A stretch of DNA of 10,616 nucleotides, from assembly GCA_964553915.1 (NCBI GenBank), contig CAZKMM010000093.1, forward strand, positions 1 to 10,616, given 5' to 3'. Position numbers and translations under genes: made by a program. The notes beneath the pieces are model-generated. The model made no database searches. It was not told the origin of the DNA and was given only the letters and a program-made list of their open reading frames with translations. Shown one piece after another: positions 1 to 7,654 of this stretch (its first letter is position 1; the number at the start of each line of letters is the position of its first letter). This DNA is from CAZKMM01 sp964553915. GTDB lineage: Bacteria > RBG-13-61-14 > DRUE01.

Positions 1-474
1 CTCATCAACAATAATTACCTTTGGGTCGTGGAGAAGTGCCGAGGCAAAAACCAGCCTCTGCTTCATTCCGTGCGAGAAGCTTTCAATCAACTCATCTGCC
101 CAGTCTGAAAGGTCAAAGAACTCTAAGAGAGCAGGAGCACGCTCTTGGACTTCTTCTTCCCTCATTCCGTAAATTCCTCCGATGAAATTCAAAAACTCCC
201 GGGCAGTGAGCTTTTCATAAATATATGGTCGGTCTGGAATAAATCCAACCAGACTTTTGGCGGTAATCGGATTTTTTTCCAGGTCATAACCGCAGATGTA
301 AATCTTTCCGGAGCTGGGCTTTAAAAGACCGATTAGCATCCGGATGGTGGTGGTCTTACCCGCACCATTGGGACCTAAAAATCCGTAAATTTCTCCGGGC
401 TCAATTTCCAGGTTAAGATTATCTACCGCCAGAAAATTTCCAAATTTTTTGGTGAGATTTTCAGTGCGAATCAT
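1..474 (-). CDS. ABC transporter ATP-binding protein (3' part beyond window)
   Basis: This is the nucleotide-binding subunit of an ABC transporter; 158 codons are visible and the rest lies beyond the window. The Walker A motif GPNGAGKT is at residues 34-41, the signature SHGMKQ (a variant of LSGGQ) at 134-139, and Walker B VIIVDE at 153-158, where the window ends. The Q-loop position reads FIPDRPYIYEKLT (78-90), with Asp where Gln is usual; I have seen the IPDRP form in a subset of bacterial ABC ATPases of the multidrug/Nod/natA-like export type, so it is probably a subfamily trait. The ATG at 474 overlaps the end of the transglutaminase gene by 14 bases and is preceded by a GGAG, so the two are probably co-translated. 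The permease is expected just beyond the left edge. The substrate cannot be inferred. Confidence 0.93.
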   Translation of the reverse strand, partial: MIRTENLTKKFGNFLAVDNLNLEIEPGEIYGFLGPNGAGKTTTIRMLIGLLKPSSGKIYICGYDLEKNPITAKSLVGFIPDRPYIYEKLTAREFLNFIGGIYGMREEEVQERAPALLEFFDLSDWADELIESFSHGMKQRLVFASALLHDPKVIIVDE

Positions 475-2017
475 TTTTATACTCCAGCACCTCTATTTCC
501 AGCTGACCCACTACCTGCATTAAAGGAAGCATATCTTCCAGAGTGCCAATTTTCAAGCGGATATGAGTGGCATCACAGGGGAATTGATTAAAAGTTGCAT
601 CAACACAGAACCATCCCCCATTATTTCCATCTCGGTCAGTTAAATATACCTCTGCCCAGGAATGATAATAAAATCCCTTGATTAAATAAGAATCAGAATA
701 AACCAATCCTGCCACCATTCGGGCAGGAATTCCGCTTGCCCGTGCCAGCGCGGTAAATAAAACCGTATGCTCCTTGCAGGCTCCCTGTTTTTGTTCAAGC
801 ACCTCCAGAGCATTGGGAATCGTCACTACCATTAAATCCCGCACATAATCGCTTACCCAGCTGGTTAAAAGCTCCACCGCTTTTAAAGAATCCTTTTTTT
901 CTCCAAGAATTTCTTTTGCCTGGGAAATAATTTCTGGAGCATTGCTTTGAATCTGCCAGGTGGGTTTTAAGAATTCCTTAAATTTTTCAGAACCGGAAAA
1001 AGGAAGCAAATATCCCGAGGAGAAGTTTGGTTTTTGAGAAAATATCTCCAGGGTTTTTCCCCGAAGTCTCTGGTAATTACCCTCTAAATCCAGCCCCCGA
1101 AGATTGATATTTTTTAGCCGGACTTTTAAATATTTTACCTGCCGGGGTGCCTCTATCCAGCGATTGCTTTTTACCGCCAGGGTGGTGATTAAGTCTGCAG
1201 GAAGTCCTTTGGTGCGGGAAAGCAAATTCAGAGCCTTTTCTTTGCTGATTTTCAGGGCATAAAATCCGCTCGGATGCCATTCTTTAACCACCTCGCCATT
1301 CTCACTCACCCAGATATATTCACTCTGTCCTTTAAAGGTCTCTTCAACTTTGTAAGCCCAGACCTGTTCCTCTTCTAAAGAGACCAGCTCCTTTTCCAGA
1401 ACTTTCAAATGCACATAGTCCAGGGTTTGAGTTAAAGGCTCAAACACCGGGAGAGAGATTTTTAACCCCGGTTTTAAACCCGCCTGATATAACTTTTCTC
1501 CCAGAACCGGCTCAGTATAGAGAAAGGGAGGGCTCTGGATAGGTATCTCCCGGCTGATTCTTTTTTCTCCTGTTATTATTACAATTTGTATAGCATTGGG
1601 CATAACATTTGCCCGGGCAGAGAAACTTACTCCTGCGGAGTTAAGCTCAAAATCCAATTGCTCTATGCTCCAGTCCAGAGAAAGAATGGCATTAAGAACC
1701 AGTCGGGTTTGGTTAATCTGACCAAGAAGATTGAGGCGTAAAACCATTTCATCAGTTAAAAAATACTGCTCTCCTCGGGGCTCTATTATCAGATGATTAT
1801 AACCAATCGGATTCTCTCCCTGATAAAAACCCTGCCACCTCTCAACTTTTTCTGTAAAGCGAATCTGGCTTAAATCCCCTACCAGCTTCGGCTTCTGGGC
1901 TAAGAAATACTCCCCAAAGATGACCAGACCGAGAATAAGGGAGATAATTCCAAAGCCGGCAAACCACCAGCTGGGCTGGTCATTTTTCCGGGGAGAAAAT
2001 GATGGCGAGGGTTTCAT
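461..2017 (-). CDS. Membrane-anchored transglutaminase-like (papain-fold) protein
   Basis: A 518 aa protein with one N-terminal hydrophobic segment (about residues 17-40), probably an uncleaved membrane anchor with the rest outside the cytoplasm. The C-terminal part carries a transglutaminase-core domain (about 375-480) with a complete triad: Cys414 in QGACKEHT, His452 in YYHSWAEVY and Asp473 in CVDATF. Bacterial members are usually cysteine proteases or peptidases rather than true crosslinking enzymes. The long stretch 40-370 has no domain I recognise. The ATG overlaps the stop of the upstream hexosaminidase gene (ATGA, 2014-2017) and has a GGAGG-type ribosome binding site six to ten bases upstream. 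The gene overlaps the following ABC ATPase gene by 14 bases. The context suggests export or processing at the cell envelope, perhaps of a substrate of that transporter; this is inference. Confidence 0.85.
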   Translation of the reverse strand: MKPSPSFSPRKNDQPSWWFAGFGIISLILGLVIFGEYFLAQKPKLVGDLSQIRFTEKVERWQGFYQGENPIGYNHLIIEPRGEQYFLTDEMVLRLNLLGQINQTRLVLNAILSLDWSIEQLDFELNSAGVSFSARANVMPNAIQIVIITGEKRISREIPIQSPPFLYTEPVLGEKLYQAGLKPGLKISLPVFEPLTQTLDYVHLKVLEKELVSLEEEQVWAYKVEETFKGQSEYIWVSENGEVVKEWHPSGFYALKISKEKALNLLSRTKGLPADLITTLAVKSNRWIEAPRQVKYLKVRLKNINLRGLDLEGNYQRLRGKTLEIFSQKPNFSSGYLLPFSGSEKFKEFLKPTWQIQSNAPEIISQAKEILGEKKDSLKAVELLTSWVSDYVRDLMVVTIPNALEVLEQKQGACKEHTVLFTALARASGIPARMVAGLVYSDSYLIKGFYYHSWAEVYLTDRDGNNGGWFCVDATFNQFPCDATHIRLKIGTLEDMLPLMQVVGQLEIEVLEYKNDSH

Positions 2018-3969
2018 AAAAGCCCCTCCAGCCCCATCTCCCGCAGTAGATGGAATTGGAAAGGAATAAACTCCGGGGAGTCCCTAAATTCCTTCCAGCT
2101 CCTGGTCTGTCCCCGCTGGAGCTGGCGAAGCCGTTTTAAATACCCAAGCTCCACCCGGGAGAGCTTATCTTTTAATTTATTTAATCCTTTAGGTTTTGCC
2201 TGAGCCCGCCAGCGCTCGCTGAAAGCAGATTCAAATTCCTCGGTCTGGAAAATTAGCATCTCCACCTCTTTTTCCAGCTCTTCTTTTTTTGACGGGTTTT
2301 TAAAAGAAAACGGTGCTAACTCTTTAATGAGCAGTTTTCTTGCCAGAATCCGAAGAGCAATTAAAGGAGGCTCCAGGTCAAAGAGCCATTCCCGATGGGA
2401 AAGAGTTTGGTCAGAAAGAACCTGGAAGAAAAACTCTCCTGACTCTAGAGCAGTTTTCATCAGTTTTTCTGCCCGGTCTTTAATTGGACCGAGCGGGAGA
2501 TAATTTTTGCTGAACAGTTCATCAAAAAACACGCTCAAGCCCATTCCTCCCATTCCCGGAGCTACTTTGATTAAATCATTCACCTGGTCAAGAAGCTGAA
2601 ATAGTTTTATCACCCGGGCTTTTTCGTCCCGAAAAAAATACTCAGAAAATTGCTGGTCAAATTCTAACTCCTCAGTATCCTTTTTCCAGCTCTGCCAGCC
2701 AAAATAAGCCAGAGGAAGAATAATCCAGCCGAGCAGTTGAAGATGACCCAGGTCTCCCCAGTTGGTAAGTAAGGCTCCAGGGCAATTCTCTTTTTTACCC
2801 AGACCGAGAAAATTCTTGATATTCGCCCGGGCTGTGGTTAATTCCGGGAAAATTCTTCCCAGACCCCAGGTGCAGACCGCAGGATAAAATTCCCTCCCCC
2901 GCTCTAAAAAAGGCTGGGAGCGTTCTTGATAGTATTCCTCTGGTTCCAGAAGGTCGGTGCCATATTGCCAGTTAAGAATAATCACATCCTCCGGGAGCTG
3001 GTCAATCAGGCAGGGATGAGCCAGAAGCACATCTCCCCAGAGCATCATTGTTCGTTTAAGCCCCCGGAGAATATCATACAGGGTGAGGAGATGCTCAAGA
3101 TATAATTTTTCAAATTCTTTTCCCTGATTAAGCTGTGCGATTATTCTTTTTTTCAGGTCAAAGGGCTCATCACATCCGACTAAAAAATATTTTCCCGGAA
3201 AAACCTCACATTGCTCCGCATAAAGGTCTGCCAGAAGGAGATGAGAGTCTTCATTTCTCGGGTCCAGGCTCCAGAGAAGCTCCCGGTCAAAAGCCAGATG
3301 CCGGTATCTGGGCTTGGTGAGAATCCCCCGAAGATGTCCGAGGGATTGTTGCATCGGGATGATTTCTATGAAATGTTCCCGAGCCAGTTGAGCCAGAGCC
3401 CGGGCTTCTTCCTGAAGAAGCTGGTCATCATCCGGGGCTAAATCTGGATAATGCCGACTTTGGAAATTATGCTCCAGATTAAAGGTAAGAAAGTTGTATC
3501 GGAAAAGAGCCAGGGCTTTTATCAGGCGTTCAAACCCGGAGAGATTAAGCACCTGCCCCCGGCTTAAATCCTGCAAAAATCCCCGATGAGCAAAAGCCGG
3601 AGCATCTATTATTTCTGCTTTTTCTTCCCCGGCTTCCAGCAGTTCCTTCAAGCTTAAAAGCCCATAAAACAGTCCGGCACCTGCTCTAGCTTCCAGGTAG
3701 AATTTCCCTCCATCTTTAAGCAGAAAATAACTTTGTTCCAGGAGGGAAGATTTTATTTGCGAAAATTTTTTCTGAAAAGAATTTAGCTCCGGGAACTCCG
3801 GGCTGAGATTGTAGGCAAAAAATTTCTCTGAGTTTTCTGTTAAAATTTCTGTTCCGGGGAAAATCTCTCTGGCTCTTCTTTTTAAAAAATTTAGTTCTGG
3901 TTCTTTTCCCGCAAGAATTAGTTTTTCCAGAGGCTCTGGCTCTTGGGTTTTATTTGCTTCTACAAACAT
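2014..3969 (-). CDS. Glycoside hydrolase family 20 (beta-N-acetylhexosaminidase-like) protein
   Basis: A 651 aa protein with GH20 layout. An N-terminal alpha/beta domain ends in AGLFYGLLSLKELLE (98-112), typical of the GH20b domain. A TIM barrel follows from about residue 127, starting with HRGFLQDLSRGQV, like the DxSRGkvP start of GH20 enzymes. The catalytic Asp-Glu pair is in VGCDEPFDL (Asp267-Glu268). MLWGD (309-313) and NWGD (403-406) are further barrel-strand motifs. GH20 enzymes release terminal GlcNAc or GalNAc by substrate-assisted catalysis. No signal peptide is visible, so it probably acts in the cytoplasm, for example on imported or recycled amino-sugar material; this is inference. 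The start ATG overlaps the uvrB stop (TGATG) with no clear ribosome binding site, suggesting translational coupling. The C-terminal 200 residues are Lys/Glu-rich and less recognisable. The exact substrate is unknown. Confidence 0.82.
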   Translation of the reverse strand: MFVEANKTQEPEPLEKLILAGKEPELNFLKRRAREIFPGTEILTENSEKFFAYNLSPEFPELNSFQKKFSQIKSSLLEQSYFLLKDGGKFYLEARAGAGLFYGLLSLKELLEAGEEKAEIIDAPAFAHRGFLQDLSRGQVLNLSGFERLIKALALFRYNFLTFNLEHNFQSRHYPDLAPDDDQLLQEEARALAQLAREHFIEIIPMQQSLGHLRGILTKPRYRHLAFDRELLWSLDPRNEDSHLLLADLYAEQCEVFPGKYFLVGCDEPFDLKKRIIAQLNQGKEFEKLYLEHLLTLYDILRGLKRTMMLWGDVLLAHPCLIDQLPEDVIILNWQYGTDLLEPEEYYQERSQPFLERGREFYPAVCTWGLGRIFPELTTARANIKNFLGLGKKENCPGALLTNWGDLGHLQLLGWIILPLAYFGWQSWKKDTEELEFDQQFSEYFFRDEKARVIKLFQLLDQVNDLIKVAPGMGGMGLSVFFDELFSKNYLPLGPIKDRAEKLMKTALESGEFFFQVLSDQTLSHREWLFDLEPPLIALRILARKLLIKELAPFSFKNPSKKEELEKEVEMLIFQTEEFESAFSERWRAQAKPKGLNKLKDKLSRVELGYLKRLRQLQRGQTRSWKEFRDSPEFIPFQFHLLREMGLEGLL

Positions 3970-5978
3970 CAGGGATTTAATCCAAAGGTTAATTCTACTT
4001 CTTTTAGGGCTTTAATCTGGTCGCGGTAGTATGCGGCTTTTTCAAATTCCAGTTTTTCTGCTGCCTGTTTCATTTTCTTTTCCAGTTTTTTGACCAGCTT
4101 TTCTATTTCGGTAAGATTCTTTACCTGTTTAAATTCCTCTTTTTCCTCAGGAACCGGCACCGTGAAATAATCCCGCTCATAAATAGATTCCCGAATCTCC
4201 CGAATGCCTTTTTTAATCGTCTCCGGGGTAATTCCGTGCTTCTGGTTGTATTCCATCTGAATTTTTCTTCTTCGGTTGGTCTCCTTAATGCAGATTTCCA
4301 TTGCCCGGGTAATTTTATCCGCATACATTATTACCTTGCCATTGATATTTCTGGCGCATCTGCCTGCGGTTTGAATCAGGGCTTTTTCTCCCCGCAGGAA
4401 TCCCTCCCGGTCTGCATCCAGAATTGCCACCAGACTCACCTCTGGAATATCCAAGCCTTCCCGGAGCAGGTTAATTCCAACCAGGACATCAAACTTATCC
4501 ATTCTCAGCTCCCGAATCAGCTCATATCTTTCCAGGGTGTCTATTTCAGAATGCATATACTTTGCCCGAATCCCCAGGTCCTGATAATAGGCAGTCAAAT
4601 CCTCTGCCATCCGCTTGGTTAAAGTAGTGACCAAAACCTTTTCCTTTTTTGCCACTCGCTTCTTGATTTCTCCCAGAAGGTCATCTACCTGCCCCTGAGC
4701 CGGTCTTACTTCTATCTCCGGGTCAAGCAGACCGGTCGGGCGAATAATCTGCTCCACCACCAGTCCCTGGCTTTTTTCCAGCTCATATCCTCCCGGAGTA
4801 GCAGAAACATAAATCACCTGATTAACCCGCTCCTCAAATTCCTTAAAAGTAAGCGGGCGGTTGTCCAGAGCACTGGGCAGGCGAAAGCCGTATTCCACCA
4901 GGGTCTCTTTTCTGGAGCGGTCTCCCCGATACATTGCTTGAAGCTGAGGAATGGTCATATGGCTTTCATCAATAAAAAGCAGGTAATTATCCGGGAAATA
5001 ATCCAGTAGCGTTGGTGGTGGCTCACCCGGGGCTCTTCCTGCCAGATGCCGGCTGTAATTTTCAATGCCGGTGCAGTGTCCGGTTTCCCGAAGCATCTCC
5101 AAATCATAACGGGTTCTCTGCTCCAGCCTCTGGGCTTCCAGAAGCTTTCCCTGTGCCCGAAGCTCTTTGAGCCTTTGCTCCAGCTCCTGCTCTATGGATT
5201 CTAAAGCTCGTTCCAGCCAGTCCCGATAGGTGACATAATGACTGGCAGGATAAATCGCAACTTTTTCCAGAGGATTAAGCCGAACTCCACGAAGCGGGTC
5301 TATTTCCCAGATTGCCTCAACCAGATCACCAAAAAATTCCACCCGAATTGCCCGCTCCTCCTCATAAGCCGGGAAAACTTCAAGAACATCTCCCCGCACC
5401 CGAAAAGTGCCCCGATGAAAATCAAAATCATTCCGCTCATATTGAATCTCTACCAGCTTTCTCAAAACCTGGTTCCGGGGATATTCCTTTCCCACCTCCA
5501 GCTGAACCAAAAGTCCATAGTAAGCCTCTGGCGAGCCCAAACCATAAATGCAGGAGACACTGGCAACAATAATCACATCATTTCGTTCCAGCAAAGAATA
5601 GGTGGCAAAATGCCTCATCTGGTCTATTTCCTCATTGATAGAAGCATCCTTTTCAATATAGGTATCAGTCGCCGGGATATAAGCTTCGGGCTGGTAGTAA
5701 TCATAATAACTGACAAAAAATCCCACCGCGTTATGAGGAAAAAGCTCCTTAAATTCTCCATAAAGCTGGGCAGCGAGAGTTTTGTTATGGGCGATAATCA
5801 GGGTGGGCTTGTTTATCTGGGCAATGACATTTGCCATTGTAAAGGTCTTGCCCGAGCCGGTGACACCAAGAAGAACCTGATGCTTGACTCCATCCCGGAG
5901 ATTTTTTACCAGCTCCTTAATGGCTTTAGGCTGGTCTCCTCTGGGAGTGTATTCACTGACTAGCTCAAATTTTGCCAT
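3969..5978 (-). CDS. uvrB: UvrABC excinuclease subunit B
   Basis: The damage-verification helicase-like subunit of nucleotide excision repair; it receives the lesion from UvrA and recruits UvrC for incision. At 669 aa it is full length. Visible marks: Walker A GVTGSGKT (38-45), the beta-hairpin region rich in Tyr (YYDYYQPEAY, 91-100), the DESH box of motif II (337-340), the C-terminal helicase half with LLREGLDIPEVSLVAILDAD, QTAGRCARN, and a C-terminal UVR domain (about 625-665) that contacts UvrC. All key motifs look intact. The ATG lies five bases after the rpoH stop with no convincing ribosome binding site, and the stop overlaps the next start as TGATG, so it is embedded in an operon rather than standing alone. 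The pairing with a heat-shock-type sigma factor gene directly upstream is unusual. Identification is certain; SOS control is only suggested by context. Confidence 0.99.
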   Translation of the reverse strand: MAKFELVSEYTPRGDQPKAIKELVKNLRDGVKHQVLLGVTGSGKTFTMANVIAQINKPTLIIAHNKTLAAQLYGEFKELFPHNAVGFFVSYYDYYQPEAYIPATDTYIEKDASINEEIDQMRHFATYSLLERNDVIIVASVSCIYGLGSPEAYYGLLVQLEVGKEYPRNQVLRKLVEIQYERNDFDFHRGTFRVRGDVLEVFPAYEEERAIRVEFFGDLVEAIWEIDPLRGVRLNPLEKVAIYPASHYVTYRDWLERALESIEQELEQRLKELRAQGKLLEAQRLEQRTRYDLEMLRETGHCTGIENYSRHLAGRAPGEPPPTLLDYFPDNYLLFIDESHMTIPQLQAMYRGDRSRKETLVEYGFRLPSALDNRPLTFKEFEERVNQVIYVSATPGGYELEKSQGLVVEQIIRPTGLLDPEIEVRPAQGQVDDLLGEIKKRVAKKEKVLVTTLTKRMAEDLTAYYQDLGIRAKYMHSEIDTLERYELIRELRMDKFDVLVGINLLREGLDIPEVSLVAILDADREGFLRGEKALIQTAGRCARNINGKVIMYADKITRAMEICIKETNRRRKIQMEYNQKHGITPETIKKGIREIRESIYERDYFTVPVPEEKEEFKQVKNLTEIEKLVKKLEKKMKQAAEKLEFEKAAYYRDQIKALKEVELTFGLNP

Positions 5979-5983
5979 CTTAT

Positions 5984-6964
5984 TCAGGGCGAGACAAAAT
6001 CATAATCTTCAAAATCCGGTAGCTGTTGTTTTAAGTATTCTCTCAGCCGTTTTAAGAGTCGGGCTTCTATTTGTCGGACCCGCTCCCGGCTGATTCCAAA
6101 TTTATCTCCAATCTCTTGCAGGGTTTTGGGATTTTCCGCCAAGAGCCGATGGTCATAAATATAAAGCTCCTTTTCTGCCTTTTCTTTTGCCAGTTGCTTG
6201 CGAAATTCCTTGAGCTTGCGGGTGATAATGTCCCGAAATTCTGCCTCTGCCAGCTCCTGGTCTGCTCCGGGAGATTCATCTGCCAGAATCGTTCCCAGGG
6301 TCTGCTTGCCATCTTCAGTTACCGGGCTTTCCAGAGATTCTTCAGGATTAGAAAGCCTTAGCTCCATCTCCTCTATCTCATTTTCCCGGGCAGAAAGCGT
6401 CTCTGCCAAAAGGCTGGCAGTGGGTTTAAAGCCCAATGCCTCCAGCCGTTCCTTTTCCTTTTTTAAATTAAAAAATAACCTCCGCTGAGCCTGGGTGGTG
6501 CCGATTTTCACCAGCCGATAGTTCTCCATTAAAAACTTCAAAATGTAAGCCCGGATCCAGAAAGAAGCATAAGTGCTGAAACGAATTCCCCGATATGGGT
6601 CAAATTTCTTTACCGCCTGAAGCAGTCCGAGATTTCCCTCCTGAATTAAATCAAGTAGCTCAGTCCAGTGCCTCTGATATTCTAAAGCAATCTTTACCAC
6701 CAGCCGTAAATTGGCTAAAACCAGCATCTGCCCTGCCTTAATATCTTCCTTTTCCTTAAATCTCTTTGCCAGCTCAAATTCCTTCTCCGCACTTAATACC
6801 GGGTATTTGCGGGCTTCTGCTAAATAAAGCTGAAGCGGAGAGAAACGTTCCAGCTTGCCCGGCTCCTGATAAAGAGCAAGACCAGCCCCAGAGGAAACCG
6901 CCTCAACCGGTTTCTTCTCTTTCTTCTTTGGAATTTTTTTCTTCTTTTGCTTCATCCCTTGCAT
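5984..6964 (-). CDS. rpoH: RNA polymerase sigma factor, RpoH (sigma-32) type
   Basis: A sigma-70 family factor of 326 aa from the ATG at 6964. Region 2 is clear: NLRLVVKIALEYQRHW followed by DLIQEGNLGLLQAVKKFDPYRG and the promoter-opening segment FSTYASFWIRAYI (about 84-141). The segment AQRRLFFNLK (159-168) matches the RpoH box that distinguishes heat-shock sigmas from other sigma-70 proteins. Region 4 ends in the HTH TLQEIGDKFGISRERVRQIE (282-301). From memory the whole protein resembles Geobacter-type RpoH. The N-terminus is a basic Lys-rich tail. The start is uncertain: TTG at 6979 (331 aa), ATG at 6964 and ATG at 6955 are possible, and none has a good ribosome binding site. The gene overlaps the upstream 159 aa gene by 50-77 bases and ends five bases before uvrB. 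It probably directs heat-shock or general stress transcription, but its regulon is not visible here. Confidence 0.9.
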   Translation of the reverse strand: MQGMKQKKKKIPKKKEKKPVEAVSSGAGLALYQEPGKLERFSPLQLYLAEARKYPVLSAEKEFELAKRFKEKEDIKAGQMLVLANLRLVVKIALEYQRHWTELLDLIQEGNLGLLQAVKKFDPYRGIRFSTYASFWIRAYILKFLMENYRLVKIGTTQAQRRLFFNLKKEKERLEALGFKPTASLLAETLSARENEIEEMELRLSNPEESLESPVTEDGKQTLGTILADESPGADQELAEAEFRDIITRKLKEFRKQLAKEKAEKELYIYDHRLLAENPKTLQEIGDKFGISRERVRQIEARLLKRLREYLKQQLPDFEDYDFVSP

Positions 6965-7382
6965 TTTTATTATAATCAAATTTTACCAAAGCAAAAGGTA
7001 TAACCCCCTCCTGAAGTCTTAAAATTAATTCCTTTCTGATTTGTGCCAGAGCCAGAAAATAACCCTGATAAACCAAAAAACGACTTATGCCCAGCTCCCG
7101 ACTTAACCGAACAAAACTCTTCCCCTGCCAGAACCTTCCATAAACTATCCGTCTTAAAGAATCTGGCAAAGCATTAACCAGCTCGGTGACCTCCAGCCTA
7201 TCTAGTAAAGAAGAAAAAGAATAGCCTGTCTCTTTTTCAGTTTGAACCTCATAAATCGCCTCCAGAATCTTCGGAGCAAATAACTGCTCCCTCTGGGGCT
7301 TGGAGATTTTTTCCAGCTCCCGCTTCAGAGCGGAACAGGGAGAAGAGCAGGAGCTTCGCAAAGGACAGTCCTTACAGAGCAT
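6903..7382 (-). CDS. Small regulator with Cys cluster and sigma region-4-like HTH
   Basis: A 159 aa protein with no family name I can assign firmly. The N-terminus MLCKDCPLRSSCSSPC has four cysteines (3, 6, 12, 16) that could bind a metal. Residues about 66-120 (ELVNALPDSLRRIVYGRFWQGKSFVRL... and LSRELGISRFLVYQGYFLAL) look like the sigma-70 region 4 HTH, as in truncated sigma-like regulators of phages and mobile elements. The last 25 residues are Lys/Glu-rich. The ATG overlaps the stop of the upstream small gene (TAATG) and is preceded by AGGAGG at a seven-base spacing, which supports real translation. Its 3' end overlaps the rpoH coding region by up to 77 bases. A role as a transcription regulator of this operon or of the sigma factor is inference; it lacks regions 2 and 3, so it is not a complete sigma factor. 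Confidence 0.72.
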   Translation of the reverse strand: MLCKDCPLRSSCSSPCSALKRELEKISKPQREQLFAPKILEAIYEVQTEKETGYSFSSLLDRLEVTELVNALPDSLRRIVYGRFWQGKSFVRLSRELGISRFLVYQGYFLALAQIRKELILRLQEGVIPFALVKFDYNKNARDEAKEEKNSKEEREETG

Positions 7383-7558
7383 TATTCTTCCTCCTTTTTT
7401 CTAAATTTTGGTTCTGCCCGAAACAGCCAGGGGGAGGTTTCTATCTCCAGTCGGGCATTGGGCTTTCTCCACCCGCCAGAAAGGGCAAAAAGCCTTCCTG
7501 CCTGAAATAAAAGCTCACGAAGCAAAATCGGATTGATAGCAGATTTTTGCTTTTTCAT
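7382..7558 (-). CDS. Small protein of unknown function (58 aa, or 62 aa from 7570)
   Basis: I do not recognise this protein. It is basic at the start, has a short helix-like core (INPILLRELLFQAGRLFALS) and ends in a charged tail, KKEEE. I prefer the ATG at 7558 because GGAGG lies exactly five bases before it; the ATG at 7570 has only AAAGGGA directly against it. The stop overlaps the start of the 159 aa regulator (TAATG), and that gene's AGGAGG lies inside this one, so the pair is probably coupled. It is the first gene after the 17-bp palindrome at 7638-7654 and may therefore be the first gene of the operon that includes rpoH and uvrB. It could be a small regulatory or partner protein of the HTH proteins next to it, but the sequence gives no direct evidence of that. 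Confidence 0.6.
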   Translation of the reverse strand: MKKQKSAINPILLRELLFQAGRLFALSGGWRKPNARLEIETSPWLFRAEPKFRKKEEE

Positions 7559-7563
7559 CTTTT

Positions 7564-7568
7564 CCTCC
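7564..7568 (-). promoter_or_regulatory. Ribosome binding site deciding the start of the 58 aa gene
   Basis: GGAGG on the minus strand lies five bases before the ATG at 7558. It falls within the codons of a longer version starting at 7570, whose own upstream sequence has no spacing for a ribosome binding site. This favours the 58 aa form. Confidence 0.6.
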
Positions 7569-7637
7569 ATTCCCTTTCCTGCAAAAGCCCGGATGTTGAT
7601 GTCTTCGGTGCGAGATATTGAAAGTTTAAGCTAAATC

Positions 7638-7654
7638 AAACAAACAGTTTGTTT
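7638..7654. promoter_or_regulatory. Candidate extended operator upstream of the rpoH-uvrB operon
   Basis: AAACAAACAGTTTGTTT is a perfect 17-bp palindrome around A7646 and contains the 11-bp core seen at 7934-7944. It covers the last two bases of the small XRE gene's stop codon and lies about 80-95 bases before the start of the 58-62 aa gene. On the minus strand TTGTTT (7643-7638) and CAATAT (7620-7615) with a 17-base spacer could form a weak promoter overlapped by the palindrome; the -10 match is poor, so the promoter is tentative while the palindrome itself is clear. Confidence 0.6.

Noticed and set aside
4236..4622. A 128-codon plus-strand open frame antisense to uvrB
   Set aside because: It overlaps the conserved helicase half of uvrB, with no motif or credible start.
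5238..5963. A 241-codon plus-strand open frame antisense to uvrB
   Set aside because: It lies wholly inside the well-conserved uvrB gene, its translation shows no recognisable domain, and no ribosome binding site was found. It is a shadow of the real gene.
6067..6488. Open frames of 81-96 codons on both strands within rpoH
   Set aside because: They all lie inside the rpoH coding region, have low-complexity translations and no start signals.
7571..7637. A heat-shock (sigma-32) promoter or CIRCE element before the operon
   Set aside because: No convincing CTTGAAA/CCCCAT-type pair or TTAGCACTC inverted repeat is present.
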